Positions 33,882 through 43,114 of a stretch of DNA of 64,000 nucleotides are shown here, piece after piece; position 1 is the first letter of the stretch; every line of letters begins with the position of its first letter. The notes under the pieces are model-generated. The model was not told where the DNA came from. It saw only the letters and a program-made list of their open reading frames with translations, and ran no database searches. A program made the position numbers and the translations under genes. Origin of the DNA: JBHHYU01 sp046757725 (GTDB lineage Bacteria; Desulfobacterota; Binatia; UBA9968); contig JBHHYU010000001.1 of assembly GCA_046757725.1 (NCBI GenBank), forward strand, positions 46,026 through 110,025, in the 5' to 3' direction.

Positions 33882-34283
33882 TACGGTATCGCACGCCATC
33901 TTTATGGCTGAGGGTCCTGACCGGGTTCCCCGTGTTGCAAAATACCTTCTCGAAATAATCTTCAGGTCGATGCTTGCGCTTCAAATTGCCTTTCCAGCAG
34001 TTCAGATGGTCAAGGCGATTGAGGATCATGCCACCAAGGTGGGGTCCAATGAGCGGGAGGTTTGGACAGAAGCAAAGATTCCACTGCTTACACTCCCTTG
34101 CATGAGAGCACGCCGAGATTGACGTTGTAGTGAAAAGCCATGAGAATGGGTATCGATAATCATCGTTCTTGTTCTAGGCGAAAAAAGATTCGTGCCCGCT
34201 CTATTTACTGTATGCCTGTTTTACAGTTAGGAAGACAGGTTCGAAAGGCAATCAGCCGGAAGCGCAGGATTCTAAAAGACGGA

Positions 34284-34312
34284 TTGACATTTCATCGAAA
34301 CATATTTATATT
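34284..34312 (+). promoter_or_regulatory. Promoter of the arsR-type regulator and metH
   Basis: TTGACA (34284-34289), a 17 nt spacer and TATATT (34307-34312), nearly perfect sigma70 consensus. Transcription would start near 34319, about 13 nt before the ATG at 34332, so the mRNA is almost leaderless. Confidence 0.75.
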
Positions 34313-34320
34313 TCGATGAA
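34291..34320. promoter_or_regulatory. Operator: perfect inverted repeat over the -10 region
   Basis: TTCATCGAAA (34291-34300) and TTTCGATGAA (34311-34320) are exact inverses with a 10 nt AT-rich spacer. The arms span from just after the -35 to the start point, covering the -10. This layout is that of a repressor site for a dimeric winged-helix regulator, most simply the ArsR-type protein encoded 12 nt downstream. Confidence 0.8.
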
Positions 34321-34331
34321 TAAGGCTGGAT

Positions 34332-35318
34332 ATGGATTTCGTTCGTACAATCAAGGCCGTGTGTGACCCTATGAGGCTTCGCGTACTGGCGGCCGTAGCC
34401 AAAGAAGAGTTGACCGTGGGGGAAGTCCAGGAAATTGTCGAGTCGGTTCAGTCCTCGGTGTCGCGCAATCTAGCGATCCTCCGGGATGCTGGCTTTGTTC
34501 AAGACCGGAAGGAGGGCACCAGCGTCTATTTCGCACTGCGCCAGGACATGCCCCAGCAAGCCCGGGAGCTGTTTCACTCGCTGACACCCCGCTTTGCCGA
34601 GCTGCCGGAAGCTAAGGAAGACCAGGTGCGCCTGGGTCAGTGTCGTCGCCGGCGCGTCCACCGCTCGCGTAACTATTTCGAGGAGATAGCCGGGGACTGG
34701 GAGCGGATCCGGAGAAGCTATTTTGATGACCGGGTAACCTCTTTGGCGATCGAGAAGTTGCTCCCCTCCGATCTGATCCTGGCGGATGTGGGATGTGGAA
34801 CAGGAAGCCTGACTTTTGAGCTGTCCCGTATTGCAAAAAAGGTGATTGCCATAGACCTCTCTCGGGAGATGATCCGCTACGCAGGCCGTGCGGCGAAGGG
34901 AAAGAGGATATCTAACGTTGAGTTTCGTCTCGGGGACGCAGAGGATCTCCCGGTGGAAGCTGAATGCGTCGATGCTGCCTTTTGTTTGATGGTACTGCAC
35001 TTTTTAAAGGATCCTGCTCGTGCCATTGCGGAACTTTGCCGTATCACCCGTCCCGGAGGTTCCCTTATTCTTTTGGACCTGGTGCCGCATAGGCAGGAGT
35101 GGATGAGGGGGGAGATGGCGCACCGCTGGTTGGGGTTTAAGAGGTCCTCCGTTGAAAAATGGCTTCGAGCCGGAGGCGTATCTCAGGTGGAATACGAACT
35201 CACGGGCGCCTACGCCGGGGAAAAGGTGAACAGGAATGGAAATCATCCAGTAGAGATCTTTGTTGCGCGAGGCTGTTTGCCCGGAAGACATAGACCTCGC
35301 CGTGTCAGGAAGGCATAG
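34332..35318 (+). CDS. ArsR-family HTH regulator fused to a SAM-dependent methyltransferase
   Basis: A 328-residue two-domain protein. Residues 1-95 form an ArsR winged helix (AVCDPMRLRVLAAVAKEELTVGEVQEIV, VQSSVSRNLAILRDAGFVQDRKEG, SVYFAL). It has no evident Cys metal site. Residues about 115-310 form a class I methyltransferase with LADVGCGTGSLTFEL, FRLGDAEDLPVEAECVDAAF and the RITRPGGSLILLDL strand. Fusions of this kind often neighbour metH or ahcY. A SAH-responsive ArsR regulator (SahR) is known for methionine-cycle genes in Proteobacteria, and by analogy the domain may sense SAM/SAH. It ends 2 nt before metH, under an operator-bearing promoter. Confidence 0.85.
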   Translation: MDFVRTIKAVCDPMRLRVLAAVAKEELTVGEVQEIVESVQSSVSRNLAILRDAGFVQDRKEGTSVYFALRQDMPQQARELFHSLTPRFAELPEAKEDQVRLGQCRRRRVHRSRNYFEEIAGDWERIRRSYFDDRVTSLAIEKLLPSDLILADVGCGTGSLTFELSRIAKKVIAIDLSREMIRYAGRAAKGKRISNVEFRLGDAEDLPVEAECVDAAFCLMVLHFLKDPARAIAELCRITRPGGSLILLDLVPHRQEWMRGEMAHRWLGFKRSSVEKWLRAGGVSQVEYELTGAYAGEKVNRNGNHPVEIFVARGCLPGRHRPRRVRKA

Positions 35319-35320
35319 CG

Positions 35321-38300
35321 ATGAGTGAAACTGAAAAGCGATTTAAAAAACTTCTGTCCGAGAGAATCCTTCTTTTCGACGGTGCCATGGGGACCATGAT
35401 CCAGGGCTTTAAATTTGAGGAAGAGGATTTTCGGGGGCAGAGGTTTGCCAATCACAGTCGGCCTCTGAAAGGCTGCAACGACCTGCTCTCGCTTACCCAG
35501 CCCGAGGCCATAGAAAAGATTCACCGGGATTACCTGGAGGCAGGGGCCGACATCGTGGAGACCAACACCTTTAACGCCAACGCCATATCTCTTTCAGATT
35601 ACGGCCTCGAGGGGGAGGTCACTGCCATCAACGCTGCCGCAGCAAGGATTGCGCGTCGCGCGGCAGACAGGGTTAATCATCGGAAGACCGACAGACCACG
35701 TTTTGTTGCAGGCTCCATTGGCCCCACCAATCGAACGGCTTCGCTCTCACCGGAGGTCAACAATCCGGCCTATCGGGCAGTAACCTTCGAGCAGCTGGTA
35801 CGGGCTTATTACGATCAGGGTTGCGGGCTTTTAGACGGTGGAGTGGATCTGCTGCTGTCCGAAACGACCTTCGATACCCTCAACTTGAAAGCCTGTCTCT
35901 TTGCCATTGCAAGCCTGTTTGAGAAGCGTGCCATCTGCCTCCCGGTCCTCGTGTCTGTTACCATTACGGACCGAAGCGGGCGCACCCTCTCTGGTCAGAC
36001 CCTGGAGGCGTTCCTTGCCTCAATCTCCCATGCAGATCTTACAGCTGTCGGCATTAACTGCGCTTTCGGACCCGATCAGATGGCGCCTTTCGTAGAAGAG
36101 CTGTCGCGCCTGTCACCGCTCCCCACCTTTTCTTACCCCAATGCCGGTTTACCCAACGAGTTTGGTGGGTACGATTTAGGGCCAAGTGAACTGGCCAAGG
36201 CCGTGGGAGAATGGGCGAGAGAGGGATGGGTCAATCTGGTCGGTGGGTGTTGCGGCACGACGCCTGAACATATCGCCGCCCTGGCTGCTGCAGTAGACGG
36301 CGTTCAGCCTCATATTCCTCCTGTACCAGACCGATTCACTCAGTTGAGCGGTCTCGAAAGGCTTACGATCCGCCCGGACTCCAACTTCATAATGATCGGT
36401 GAGCGCACTAATGTCGCCGGGTCGCGAAGATTCGCGAGGCTGATTCGCGAAGAGAAATATGAGGAGGCTGTGTCGGTTGCCAGGGAACAGGTGCTGGCTG
36501 GGGCGAATATGATCGATGTGAATGTGGACGAAGGAATGCTGGATTCGGTACAGGCCATGACCATGTTTTTAAATCACGTTGCGGCTGAGCCCGATATCGC
36601 CCGTGTGCCCGTCATGGTGGACAGCTCAAATTTTGATGTCATCGAGGCGGGGCTCAAGTGCATCCAGGGGAAGGCCGTTGTTAACTCCCTCTCCCTCAAG
36701 GAAGGGGAGGAAGAGTTCAAGCGCCGCGCACGACTCGTCAAGCGTTACGGTGCTGCGGTGGTGGTCATGGCCTTTGACGAGGAGAAACAGGCTACCACGG
36801 TCGAGCATCGCGTGAGAGTTTGTAAGCGAGCCCACAGGATTCTCACGGAGGAGGTCGGCTTTGATGAAGGCGACATTATCTTCGATACCAACATTCTCAT
36901 CGTGGCTACGGGGATAGAGGAGCACAACGACTACGCCATCAACTTTATTGAAGCGGCACGGCAAATCAAGGAACTCTTCCCGCGCTGCCACATCTCCGGA
37001 GGCGTCAGTAACGTTTCGTTTTCATTTCGTGGCAACGACGTGATCCGTGAGGCTATCAACGCATCTTTTCTCTACCATGCGATCCAGGCGGGCATGGACA
37101 TGGGTATTGTGAATGCCGGTCAACTCGCGGTGTACGAGGAGATCCCTGCAGACCTTCTGGTACGCATTGAGGATGTCCTCTTTAATCGTCGGCCCGATGC
37201 CACCGAACGCTTGTTGGAGATTGCTGAGCAGTTCAGGGGGACCCGAGAGGTTTCGGAAAACGAGGACGCATGGCGGAGACAGGGGGTGGAACATCGACTC
37301 TCCCACGGGTTGATCAAGGGGATTGCAGATTTTATCGAGCAGGACATCGAAGAGGCTCTCACCAAATACGATCGCCCACTCCACATCATCGAAGGCCCGC
37401 TGATGGCCGGGATGAAGGTCGTTGGAGATCTGTTCGGTGAGGGAAAGATGTTTCTTCCGCAGGTAGTCAAGAGCGCACGTGTGATGAAGAAGGCTGTGGC
37501 GCTGCTCACCCCCCTTATGGAGGCAGAGAAACAGAAGGCCGGACCATCGCGACACCGCACTAAGCTGGTATTTGCGACCGTGAAGGGGGATGTGCACGAC
37601 ATCGGAAAGAATATCGTGGGCGTGGTGCTTGGGTGTAATAACTATAAGGTGATTGATCTGGGAGTTATGGTTCCAGCAGACAGAATTATCGAGGCAGCCA
37701 TCGATGAACGGGCAGACATCATCGGCCTTAGCGGTCTGATTACGCCTTCTCTGGATGAGATGATCCATGTGGCCAAAGAGATGGACCGTCGCGGTCTTGA
37801 TTTGCCCCTCCTTATCGGCGGCGCTACTACGAGTAAAAGGCACACGGCGGTGAAAATTGCCCCCAATTACCGACATGAAGTCATCCACGTTATCGATGCC
37901 TCCCGTGCTGTTCCCGTGGCAGGTAGCCTGAGCCGTCCCGCTACTCGAAAGGCCTTGGATAAGAGAAATCGGGTCGAGCAGCAGGAAATGCGTGAGCAGT
38001 ATAAGAACAAAGGGACAGCCCAGTTGTTGACCTACGAGGAGGCCCTGCGAAGAAAATTACACGTCCAGTGGAATAAATCCCAGATCTGCGTGCCGGCATT
38101 CACCGGACGCAGGGTTCTCTCGGGTTTTCCGCTATCGGAGCTTGTAGCGTACATTGACTGGTCTCCTTTTTTCCACACATGGGAAATAAGGGGCCGGTAT
38201 CCTGAGTTGTTGGATGATCCGCGCACGGGTCAGGCCGCTAGAGAGCTATTTGGTAATGCCCAGGAGCTTTTGAAAGACATCGTCGAAAAACAAATGCTGG

Positions 38301-39025
38301 TGGCTCACGCTGTCTATGGGTTTTTCCCGGCGAATAGTGAAGGAGAGGACATTGTCCTCTATGCGGATGCGTCGCGCAGCCAGGATTTGACCCGTTTTCA
38401 TACGCTGCGCCAGCAGAAAGAGAGTCAGCGGGGAAGGCCTCAGTTCGCCCTCGCCGATTTTGTTGCCCCGCGTGAGACCGGCCTTGCGGATTACCTCGGT
38501 GTTTTTGCCGTGACCGCAGGTCATGGGGTCCAGGAGCTATCTCAGCGTTTTGAGGCGGAGCATGATGCGTATAACTCCATCATGGTCAAAGCCTTAGCCG
38601 ACCGCTTAGCCGAGGCGTTTGCCGAGTATCTCCACAGGCGGGTACGTGGTGAATGGGGTTACGGCAAGGAGGAAAGGTTAAGCAACGAGGATCTCATCGC
38701 TGAACGTTACCGGGGTATTCGCCCGGCGCCGGGGTATCCCGCATGTCCTGATCATACTGAGAAAGCGACTCTCTTTAATCTGCTTGGCGTCGAACAAGCG
38801 ACCGGGATCACCCTTACGGAAAACTTTGCCATGTTCCCTGCCGCCTCGGTATGTGGACTCTATTTCGCTCATAAGGAATCGCGCTATTTCGCTGTGAGTG
38901 CGATCGGAAGAGACCAGGTGGAAGCCTACGCCGCTCGAAAACGAATGACGATATCCGAGGTGGAGCGGTGGCTCTCTCCGCTATTGAGTTACGAGTTGGG
39001 GCGGAATTCAAGCGAGACTCAGTAG
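35321..39025 (+). CDS. metH: Cobalamin-dependent methionine synthase
   Basis: A 1234-residue, full-length MetH (E. coli 1227). Homocysteine domain (1-340) with LFDGAMGTMIQ and zinc ligands in GINCAFG and GGCCGTTPEH; folate domain (about 350-640) with NFIMIGERTNVAGS and VMVDSSNF; B12 cap (about 650-740); corrinoid-binding domain with GDVHDIGKNIVGVVLGCNNY, whose His is residue 759; activation domain (about 900-1234) with the YFAVSAIGRDQVEAYAARKRM end for SAM. It methylates homocysteine using methyl-THF and methylcobalamin. It is co-transcribed with the ArsR-methyltransferase fusion. Its need for B12 matches the uptake operon at 4-10 kb. No B12-independent metE is in the window. Confidence 0.97.
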   Translation: MSETEKRFKKLLSERILLFDGAMGTMIQGFKFEEEDFRGQRFANHSRPLKGCNDLLSLTQPEAIEKIHRDYLEAGADIVETNTFNANAISLSDYGLEGEVTAINAAAARIARRAADRVNHRKTDRPRFVAGSIGPTNRTASLSPEVNNPAYRAVTFEQLVRAYYDQGCGLLDGGVDLLLSETTFDTLNLKACLFAIASLFEKRAICLPVLVSVTITDRSGRTLSGQTLEAFLASISHADLTAVGINCAFGPDQMAPFVEELSRLSPLPTFSYPNAGLPNEFGGYDLGPSELAKAVGEWAREGWVNLVGGCCGTTPEHIAALAAAVDGVQPHIPPVPDRFTQLSGLERLTIRPDSNFIMIGERTNVAGSRRFARLIREEKYEEAVSVAREQVLAGANMIDVNVDEGMLDSVQAMTMFLNHVAAEPDIARVPVMVDSSNFDVIEAGLKCIQGKAVVNSLSLKEGEEEFKRRARLVKRYGAAVVVMAFDEEKQATTVEHRVRVCKRAHRILTEEVGFDEGDIIFDTNILIVATGIEEHNDYAINFIEAARQIKELFPRCHISGGVSNVSFSFRGNDVIREAINASFLYHAIQAGMDMGIVNAGQLAVYEEIPADLLVRIEDVLFNRRPDATERLLEIAEQFRGTREVSENEDAWRRQGVEHRLSHGLIKGIADFIEQDIEEALTKYDRPLHIIEGPLMAGMKVVGDLFGEGKMFLPQVVKSARVMKKAVALLTPLMEAEKQKAGPSRHRTKLVFATVKGDVHDIGKNIVGVVLGCNNYKVIDLGVMVPADRIIEAAIDERADIIGLSGLITPSLDEMIHVAKEMDRRGLDLPLLIGGATTSKRHTAVKIAPNYRHEVIHVIDASRAVPVAGSLSRPATRKALDKRNRVEQQEMREQYKNKGTAQLLTYEEALRRKLHVQWNKSQICVPAFTGRRVLSGFPLSELVAYIDWSPFFHTWEIRGRYPELLDDPRTGQAARELFGNAQELLKDIVEKQMLVAHAVYGFFPANSEGEDIVLYADASRSQDLTRFHTLRQQKESQRGRPQFALADFVAPRETGLADYLGVFAVTAGHGVQELSQRFEAEHDAYNSIMVKALADRLAEAFAEYLHRRVRGEWGYGKEERLSNEDLIAERYRGIRPAPGYPACPDHTEKATLFNLLGVEQATGITLTENFAMFPAASVCGLYFAHKESRYFAVSAIGRDQVEAYAARKRMTISEVERWLSPLLSYELGRNSSETQ

Positions 39026-39125
39026 ACCCATTGACCACGAGAGGTCCCTGTTGCCCGCTCCTAGGGCCCGCTTCTGTTAGGTCCCACGACTTCCTAGGCG
39101 GAAGGATTCGTATCCATACGCAAGC

Positions 39126-40583
39126 TCATGCAATTTGCCGTTGTAGCTCACAGGTGGTCTGGATTAGGTCTGCCAAAAACTTGTCGCTCCACGTTTGAGC
39201 GGTATAGGTGCGCACGCGGCGGTTCAAGGCGCCCCAACGCACCTCGCGCTCACGGAGCGGCATTTCCAGTGCCTGTTTAAGGGTGTTTGCGGTTCCTTTC
39301 GTATCATAAGGGTTGATGATCATGGCCTCTCGCAAATTTTCAGCCGCACCACAGAATCGTGACAAAACCAGGACGCCAGGGTTCTCGACCTGTGAGGCAA
39401 TGTATTCCTTCGCGACCAGGTTCATTCCATCGCGCAAGGGGGTGACCAGGCACACATCGGCCTCGCGGTAAAAGGCGCAGAGCTCTTTCTGACTGTACGA
39501 GTGATACAGGTGGTGAATAGGAATCCAGTCACCGCTGGAAAAACGACGATTGATTCGTTTGACAAGCTGGTCCACCTCGCCTTTCGTGGCTTTATACTCG
39601 GGGACGTTCGTCCGTGATGGGGCGGAAATCTGAATCATAGAAACGCGCCTGTGCCAAGAAGGGGAGCATTCCAGGAGTTTTTCAAAGGCGGCTAGGCGGT
39701 GAGTAATCCCTTTAGTATAATCCAAGCGGTCGACTCCGAGGACGATGCGCTCGGCTCCAGCCAACCGGCGGAGGCGGTCTCTGTAACGAATTGCCTCCAA
39801 GCCATGCGCCCAGCCTGTGAACAATTCCGGTTCCGTTCCTACGGGATAAACACCGACACGGAAGGATGAGGTTCGCCGACGGTAAGTGTCGCCATCCAAA
39901 ATCCTACCTCTCTCTGTATCCAAGGCGTCCACGAAATTGAGAGAGTACTGTTCAGTGTGAAAACCCAAGAGGTCGTAAGCCATCAAGTTTTTTAGAAAAG
40001 CTTGGGACCAGGGAAGGGCCGTGAAGGTATCTACCGAAGGGAACGGAATGTGGAGGAAAAATCCCAGATGCCCGGTCCAACCAAGTTGACGCAGCCCGGC
40101 TCCGAGAGGGATTAAATGGTAGTCATGGACCCAGACAAGGTCTCCATGACGCAGAAGTGGAAAAAGAGAAGATGCAAAACGGTGATTGACTTGTAAATAA
40201 GTGCTGTAGGCGTTGCGACTTAAGCTCACATAGTGCGTAAATCCGTGAAAGAGTGGCCATAGGGTACGGTTGGAAAATTCTCTATAAAACTCGTTCACTT
40301 CGTTTTTTGTAAGATCGATCGTCGCAAGGTCCATCGACCCCAGGCGACGAATCTTGGGTCTCATGGGTGCACGGTAAAGAGTGGCTTCACCACTCCAGCC
40401 GAACCAGAGTCCGCTGCGTTTCTTGAGAGCCGACCGAAGGGCGCTGACCAGCCCACCGGCAGGTCGCATATTTGCATTCTCTGATGATCTGGACCCCGGA
40501 TAACCTGGGACTCGGTTTGAAACAACTACCAGGCGTCCATTTGAATGACCAGGTTTTGGGAATGGTGCTACTGCGATCGCCAT
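39126..40583 (-). CDS. otsA: Trehalose-6-phosphate synthase (GT20)
   Basis: A ~485-residue OtsA/GT20 enzyme: RLVVVSNRVPG with NANMRPAGGLVSALRSAL (UDP-glucose and G6P loop), WVHDYHLIPLGAGLR, FFLHIPFPSVDTFTALPW, GVDRLDYTKGITHRLAAFE, and the RDGMNLVAKEYIASQ donor-binding motif. It transfers glucose from UDP-glucose to glucose-6-phosphate. The paired phosphatase otsB is not adjacent. I place the start at the ATG at 40583 rather than the TTG at 40610; neither has a good ribosome site. The 40584-40841 interval upstream holds only an ATTCTC/GAGAAT hairpin at about 40706-40723. Confidence 0.92.
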   Translation of the reverse strand: MAIAVAPFPKPGHSNGRLVVVSNRVPGYPGSRSSENANMRPAGGLVSALRSALKKRSGLWFGWSGEATLYRAPMRPKIRRLGSMDLATIDLTKNEVNEFYREFSNRTLWPLFHGFTHYVSLSRNAYSTYLQVNHRFASSLFPLLRHGDLVWVHDYHLIPLGAGLRQLGWTGHLGFFLHIPFPSVDTFTALPWSQAFLKNLMAYDLLGFHTEQYSLNFVDALDTERGRILDGDTYRRRTSSFRVGVYPVGTEPELFTGWAHGLEAIRYRDRLRRLAGAERIVLGVDRLDYTKGITHRLAAFEKLLECSPSWHRRVSMIQISAPSRTNVPEYKATKGEVDQLVKRINRRFSSGDWIPIHHLYHSYSQKELCAFYREADVCLVTPLRDGMNLVAKEYIASQVENPGVLVLSRFCGAAENLREAMIINPYDTKGTANTLKQALEMPLREREVRWGALNRRVRTYTAQTWSDKFLADLIQTTCELQRQIA

Positions 40584-40841
40584 TTTTTTACCGAGAAACC
40601 GGTAAAGCAAAGCCGAGATAAGGACAAAAAACGCTATTGACGATTTATGAAAAAGAGCAAGGAATGTGCCAAGTGCGAGGAGCCGGAAGGGTATTCAAAA
40701 ACTAAGAAATTCTCCGGTAGAGAATAGCTCTTTTTCCGAGATCTAAGAAAAAAGCATTTTAGCTTTGCAAACCTGCAAAAGAAACGTTTTCAAATCCATT
40801 TCAAGCACAAATGCCTCGACAGTCTTCTTAGTTGTAAGCCT

Positions 40842-41327
40842 TCAGATTTTGTATCCGATCTTTCGGAGAAAATCTTTTCGCCAGGCGATATCACCGCCTT
40901 TTTCAATCCCTGTGGTTTTTGCCCCGTCGATTACACCGAGGATGCCTCGCCCTTGATCCGTTTCAGCAACAACCACCTCCACCGGGTTGCCCGTAGCACA
41001 AAAGATACGGCAGACCTCCGGCACCATTTTTAATGCGTTGAGCACGTTGATGGGGAAAAAGCCGGCTCCTAAGAACAGAATGAAACTGTGGCCGGCTCCA
41101 AGGGCCAGGGCATTCCGCTTGGCCAACTCCACCATTTCATCGTCGGTTCCCGTCCAGCGTACGAGTGTGGCACCGGAAGATTCACAAAATGCGAGACCGA
41201 ATTTAATATCAGGTACAGATGCAACCATAGCCTCGTGTATATCTTCGACGGTCTTAATGAAATGGCTCTGTCCCAAAATGAAATTGACCTCTTCTGGCTT
41301 GTCTATCTTGACGGTGGTGAGTTCCAT
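40842..41327 (-). CDS. Adenosine-specific kinase family protein
   Basis: A 161-residue protein of the small 'adenosine-specific kinase' family (structure-known PAE2307 type). Typical text: MELTTVKIDKPEEVNFILGQSHFIKTVEDIHEAMV, ALALGAGHSFILFLGAGFFPINVLNALK, VCRIFCATGNPVEVVVAETDQGRGILGVIDG. Sparsely distributed in archaea and some bacteria. Its physiological role is not settled; ligand binding to adenosine/AMP has been reported for the archaeal member. The gene has its own GAGAGGAACTTC-type upstream site. It stands between otsA and an ACT-domain protein. Confidence 0.85.
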   Translation of the reverse strand: MELTTVKIDKPEEVNFILGQSHFIKTVEDIHEAMVASVPDIKFGLAFCESSGATLVRWTGTDDEMVELAKRNALALGAGHSFILFLGAGFFPINVLNALKMVPEVCRIFCATGNPVEVVVAETDQGRGILGVIDGAKTTGIEKGGDIAWRKDFLRKIGYKI

Positions 41328-41476
41328 GACGAAGTTCCTCTCGTCCGCCCGGGCTATCTGCAGGTCCTTTCAGGTAGGTTTGGTTTGTGAAGTTGCTTGA
41401 CTGCTTGAGGAAAGGTCACTCTATTCCCAGGCTGCCTGGTAGCTTTTGAGTGGTCGCGGAACAGGGTTTATGAAGC

Positions 41477-41905
41477 TTATTTTAAAAGCTTCTTTAGGAT
41501 TCGTTCCGCCTTGTTCGCATCGGCTCTGGTATCAAAGGCAAAATAAACCACACTTCGCCGATTTAAAGCAGCAGCAGATAGGCCCCGCATGTTAATATCC
41601 GCCGCGGCGAGAGCGAGTGAGATTTTTGCTCCCAGGCCTGGGCGATCCGGTCCCACCAGACGTAAGGAGTGTAGGCGATCTGCTTTCTTTAAACCCGCCT
41701 TCCTGGCTGCCCGTGTTTGCGATGCCTTTTTGAGTGGGGCCAGGAAAACGACGCCTGTACCGCGTTTCTCTGGTGCCCGTCGGGCGATAACAAAATCGAG
41801 GTTGGCTTTCGCGCTCGATAAGGCATTTAATTTCTGTGCGAGTCCGCCCGGACGATCCTTGATCGGTCCCGCCCAAACATCTACTTTTGAAATAGCATAG
41901 CGCAT
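41477..41905 (-). CDS. Tandem ACT-domain protein
   Basis: A 142-residue protein with two ACT domains. The first (about 5-65) is VDVWAGPIKDRPGGLAQKLNALSSAKANLDFVIARR, the second (about 78-140) LHSLRLVGPDRPGLGAKISLALAAADINMRGLSAA. ACT domains bind amino acids and mediate allosteric control; no catalytic partner is fused or adjacent. The effector is unknown. GAAGGAGGG-like purines precede the ATG at 41905. The 41906-42077 gap contains nothing clear. Confidence 0.75.
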   Translation of the reverse strand: MRYAISKVDVWAGPIKDRPGGLAQKLNALSSAKANLDFVIARRAPEKRGTGVVFLAPLKKASQTRAARKAGLKKADRLHSLRLVGPDRPGLGAKISLALAAADINMRGLSAAALNRRSVVYFAFDTRADANKAERILKKLLK

Positions 41906-42077
41906 AGGATGGCCCTCCTTAATAATAATTAGATGTAAGGAGCTTATACGAATCGTTGCTTTATGGGAAGGCTTTTAATGGCGGAGTCGAGAATCTTGCG
42001 ATTCAATTCTAAGGACCGCAACACCAAGAGCAAAAATGCAGGCGGGGAGGATTAGGAGAATGCCATGAGAGATTTGT

Positions 42078-42269
42078 TCAGTTTATGCGTTCGCTTTGGA
42101 TATTCGAGTTCCTTACCAACCAGGCCTCAACCATCTTTCTCTTAAAACGCCATTGATTACCTACCTTGAAAGCTGGAAGTCTCTTCCGAGCTAACAGCCG
42201 GTAGACAGTGAACTTATCTACGTTAAGGTATTCAGCGACTTGTTCGGTAGTCAGTAAAACCTCAGGCAT
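42078..42269 (-). CDS. Small helix-turn-helix (excisionase/MerR-like) DNA-binding protein
   Basis: A 63-residue protein consisting of one helix_turn_helix_17 (Xis/MerR-like) domain: LLTTEQVAEYLNVDKFTVYRLLARKRLPAFKVGNQWRFKRKMVEAWL. Such proteins are either recombination directionality factors or stand-alone regulators and are common as free-living genes in Deltaproteobacteria. No integrase is near, but the 42.3-43.1 kb stretch beside it looks like gene debris, so a mobile-element origin is possible. Confidence 0.72.
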   Translation of the reverse strand: MPEVLLTTEQVAEYLNVDKFTVYRLLARKRLPAFKVGNQWRFKRKMVEAWLVRNSNIQSERIN

Positions 42270-43114
42270 TGTCCTTACCTACGCTAGCCGTATCTTTTGA
42301 CTTACAAGCAATATCTAAGCCACGACCCCTTAATCAGGTAAGTTACTAAAAAACCGGGCGAATTTATACAGGCAAAAGCTCGAAGCCAGACTAAATCGGG
42401 CAGCCTTGCCGCTTTAACCTCTCTCCTAGACAAACCTGCGACAGTTATACCCCGGCCGGATTCGATCCGAATGCTCCCCTACAGACCTCTCAGTTCCTAC
42501 TCGGCCGCTAGCGCCAAGCGTGTGGATCGGTAAAACCTTCGACGGTATCTATGTCTCCCCGTAGTTTTCCAAAACTACCCACTAGGGGAACGGCTTGCCG
42601 CTCCTGATGGCCAGTCTGGCATCGCGATACCATCCTGGTCGACTAACCACAGGGGGGGGCAGCGCAAGCACCGTACCCATATCACATGGGAACGGGTTGT
42701 CAAGGAGAGCAGATCTCCTAACGAGTCGCGAAGCGGTGAGCTGGCTACGGTCGATGCGGTTCCCCAACTTCGCCGCCGACTTCCGACTGCTTTCACGGAA
42801 AATGAATCTCGATAATCTTGCTTTCTCCACAGGAATACACCGGCCGAGATGAAGCGCCAAGCGTGTGCAGCCTGCGTAAATTTTTCGATAAGGTTTTTGG
42901 GGACCAGTGGTTAGTTGCCTTGGGGGCACCGGAGAACTTCCGCGGGCGAAGCACAGGCACGATCGGGCCAGAGGTCACCGATCAAATCTATTGAAACAGT
43001 TGCATTTTCGCGTTATGAGAGGACAACTTGGCAAGAGGGCCGGGTGTGTATTGACCAGCGGAGGGTAGAAAAGTAACCCTAGAAGAAGACTCTCGCGGCT
43101 ACGGAGGTGTCCAA
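42270..43114. other. Gene-poor 845 bp stretch with ORF fragments and a 14 bp direct repeat
   Basis: No intact gene is seen. GCGCCAAGCGTGTG occurs at 42511-42524 and 42854-42867, and both copies lie in short open frames reading APSVW and APSVC. A near-perfect hairpin GTAGTTTT-CC-AAAACTAC (42561-42578) is framed by CCCC and GGGG. A start-less frame about 42815-42993 reads in part LRKFFDKVFGDQWLVALGAP and ends TGA. A smaller hairpin CGGAT-TCG-ATCCG lies near 42457-42469. This looks like decayed genes or a decayed mobile element; I recognise no family. Confidence 0.4.

Noticed and set aside
34140..34319. 59-codon very basic frame upstream of the ArsR-type regulator
   Set aside because: It runs through the promoter and operator, has no ribosome site and no recognisable fold.
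42451..42475. TTCGATC string resembling a tRNA T-loop
   Set aside because: The flanking bases do not form a T-arm, and no acceptor, D or anticodon arm can be drawn.
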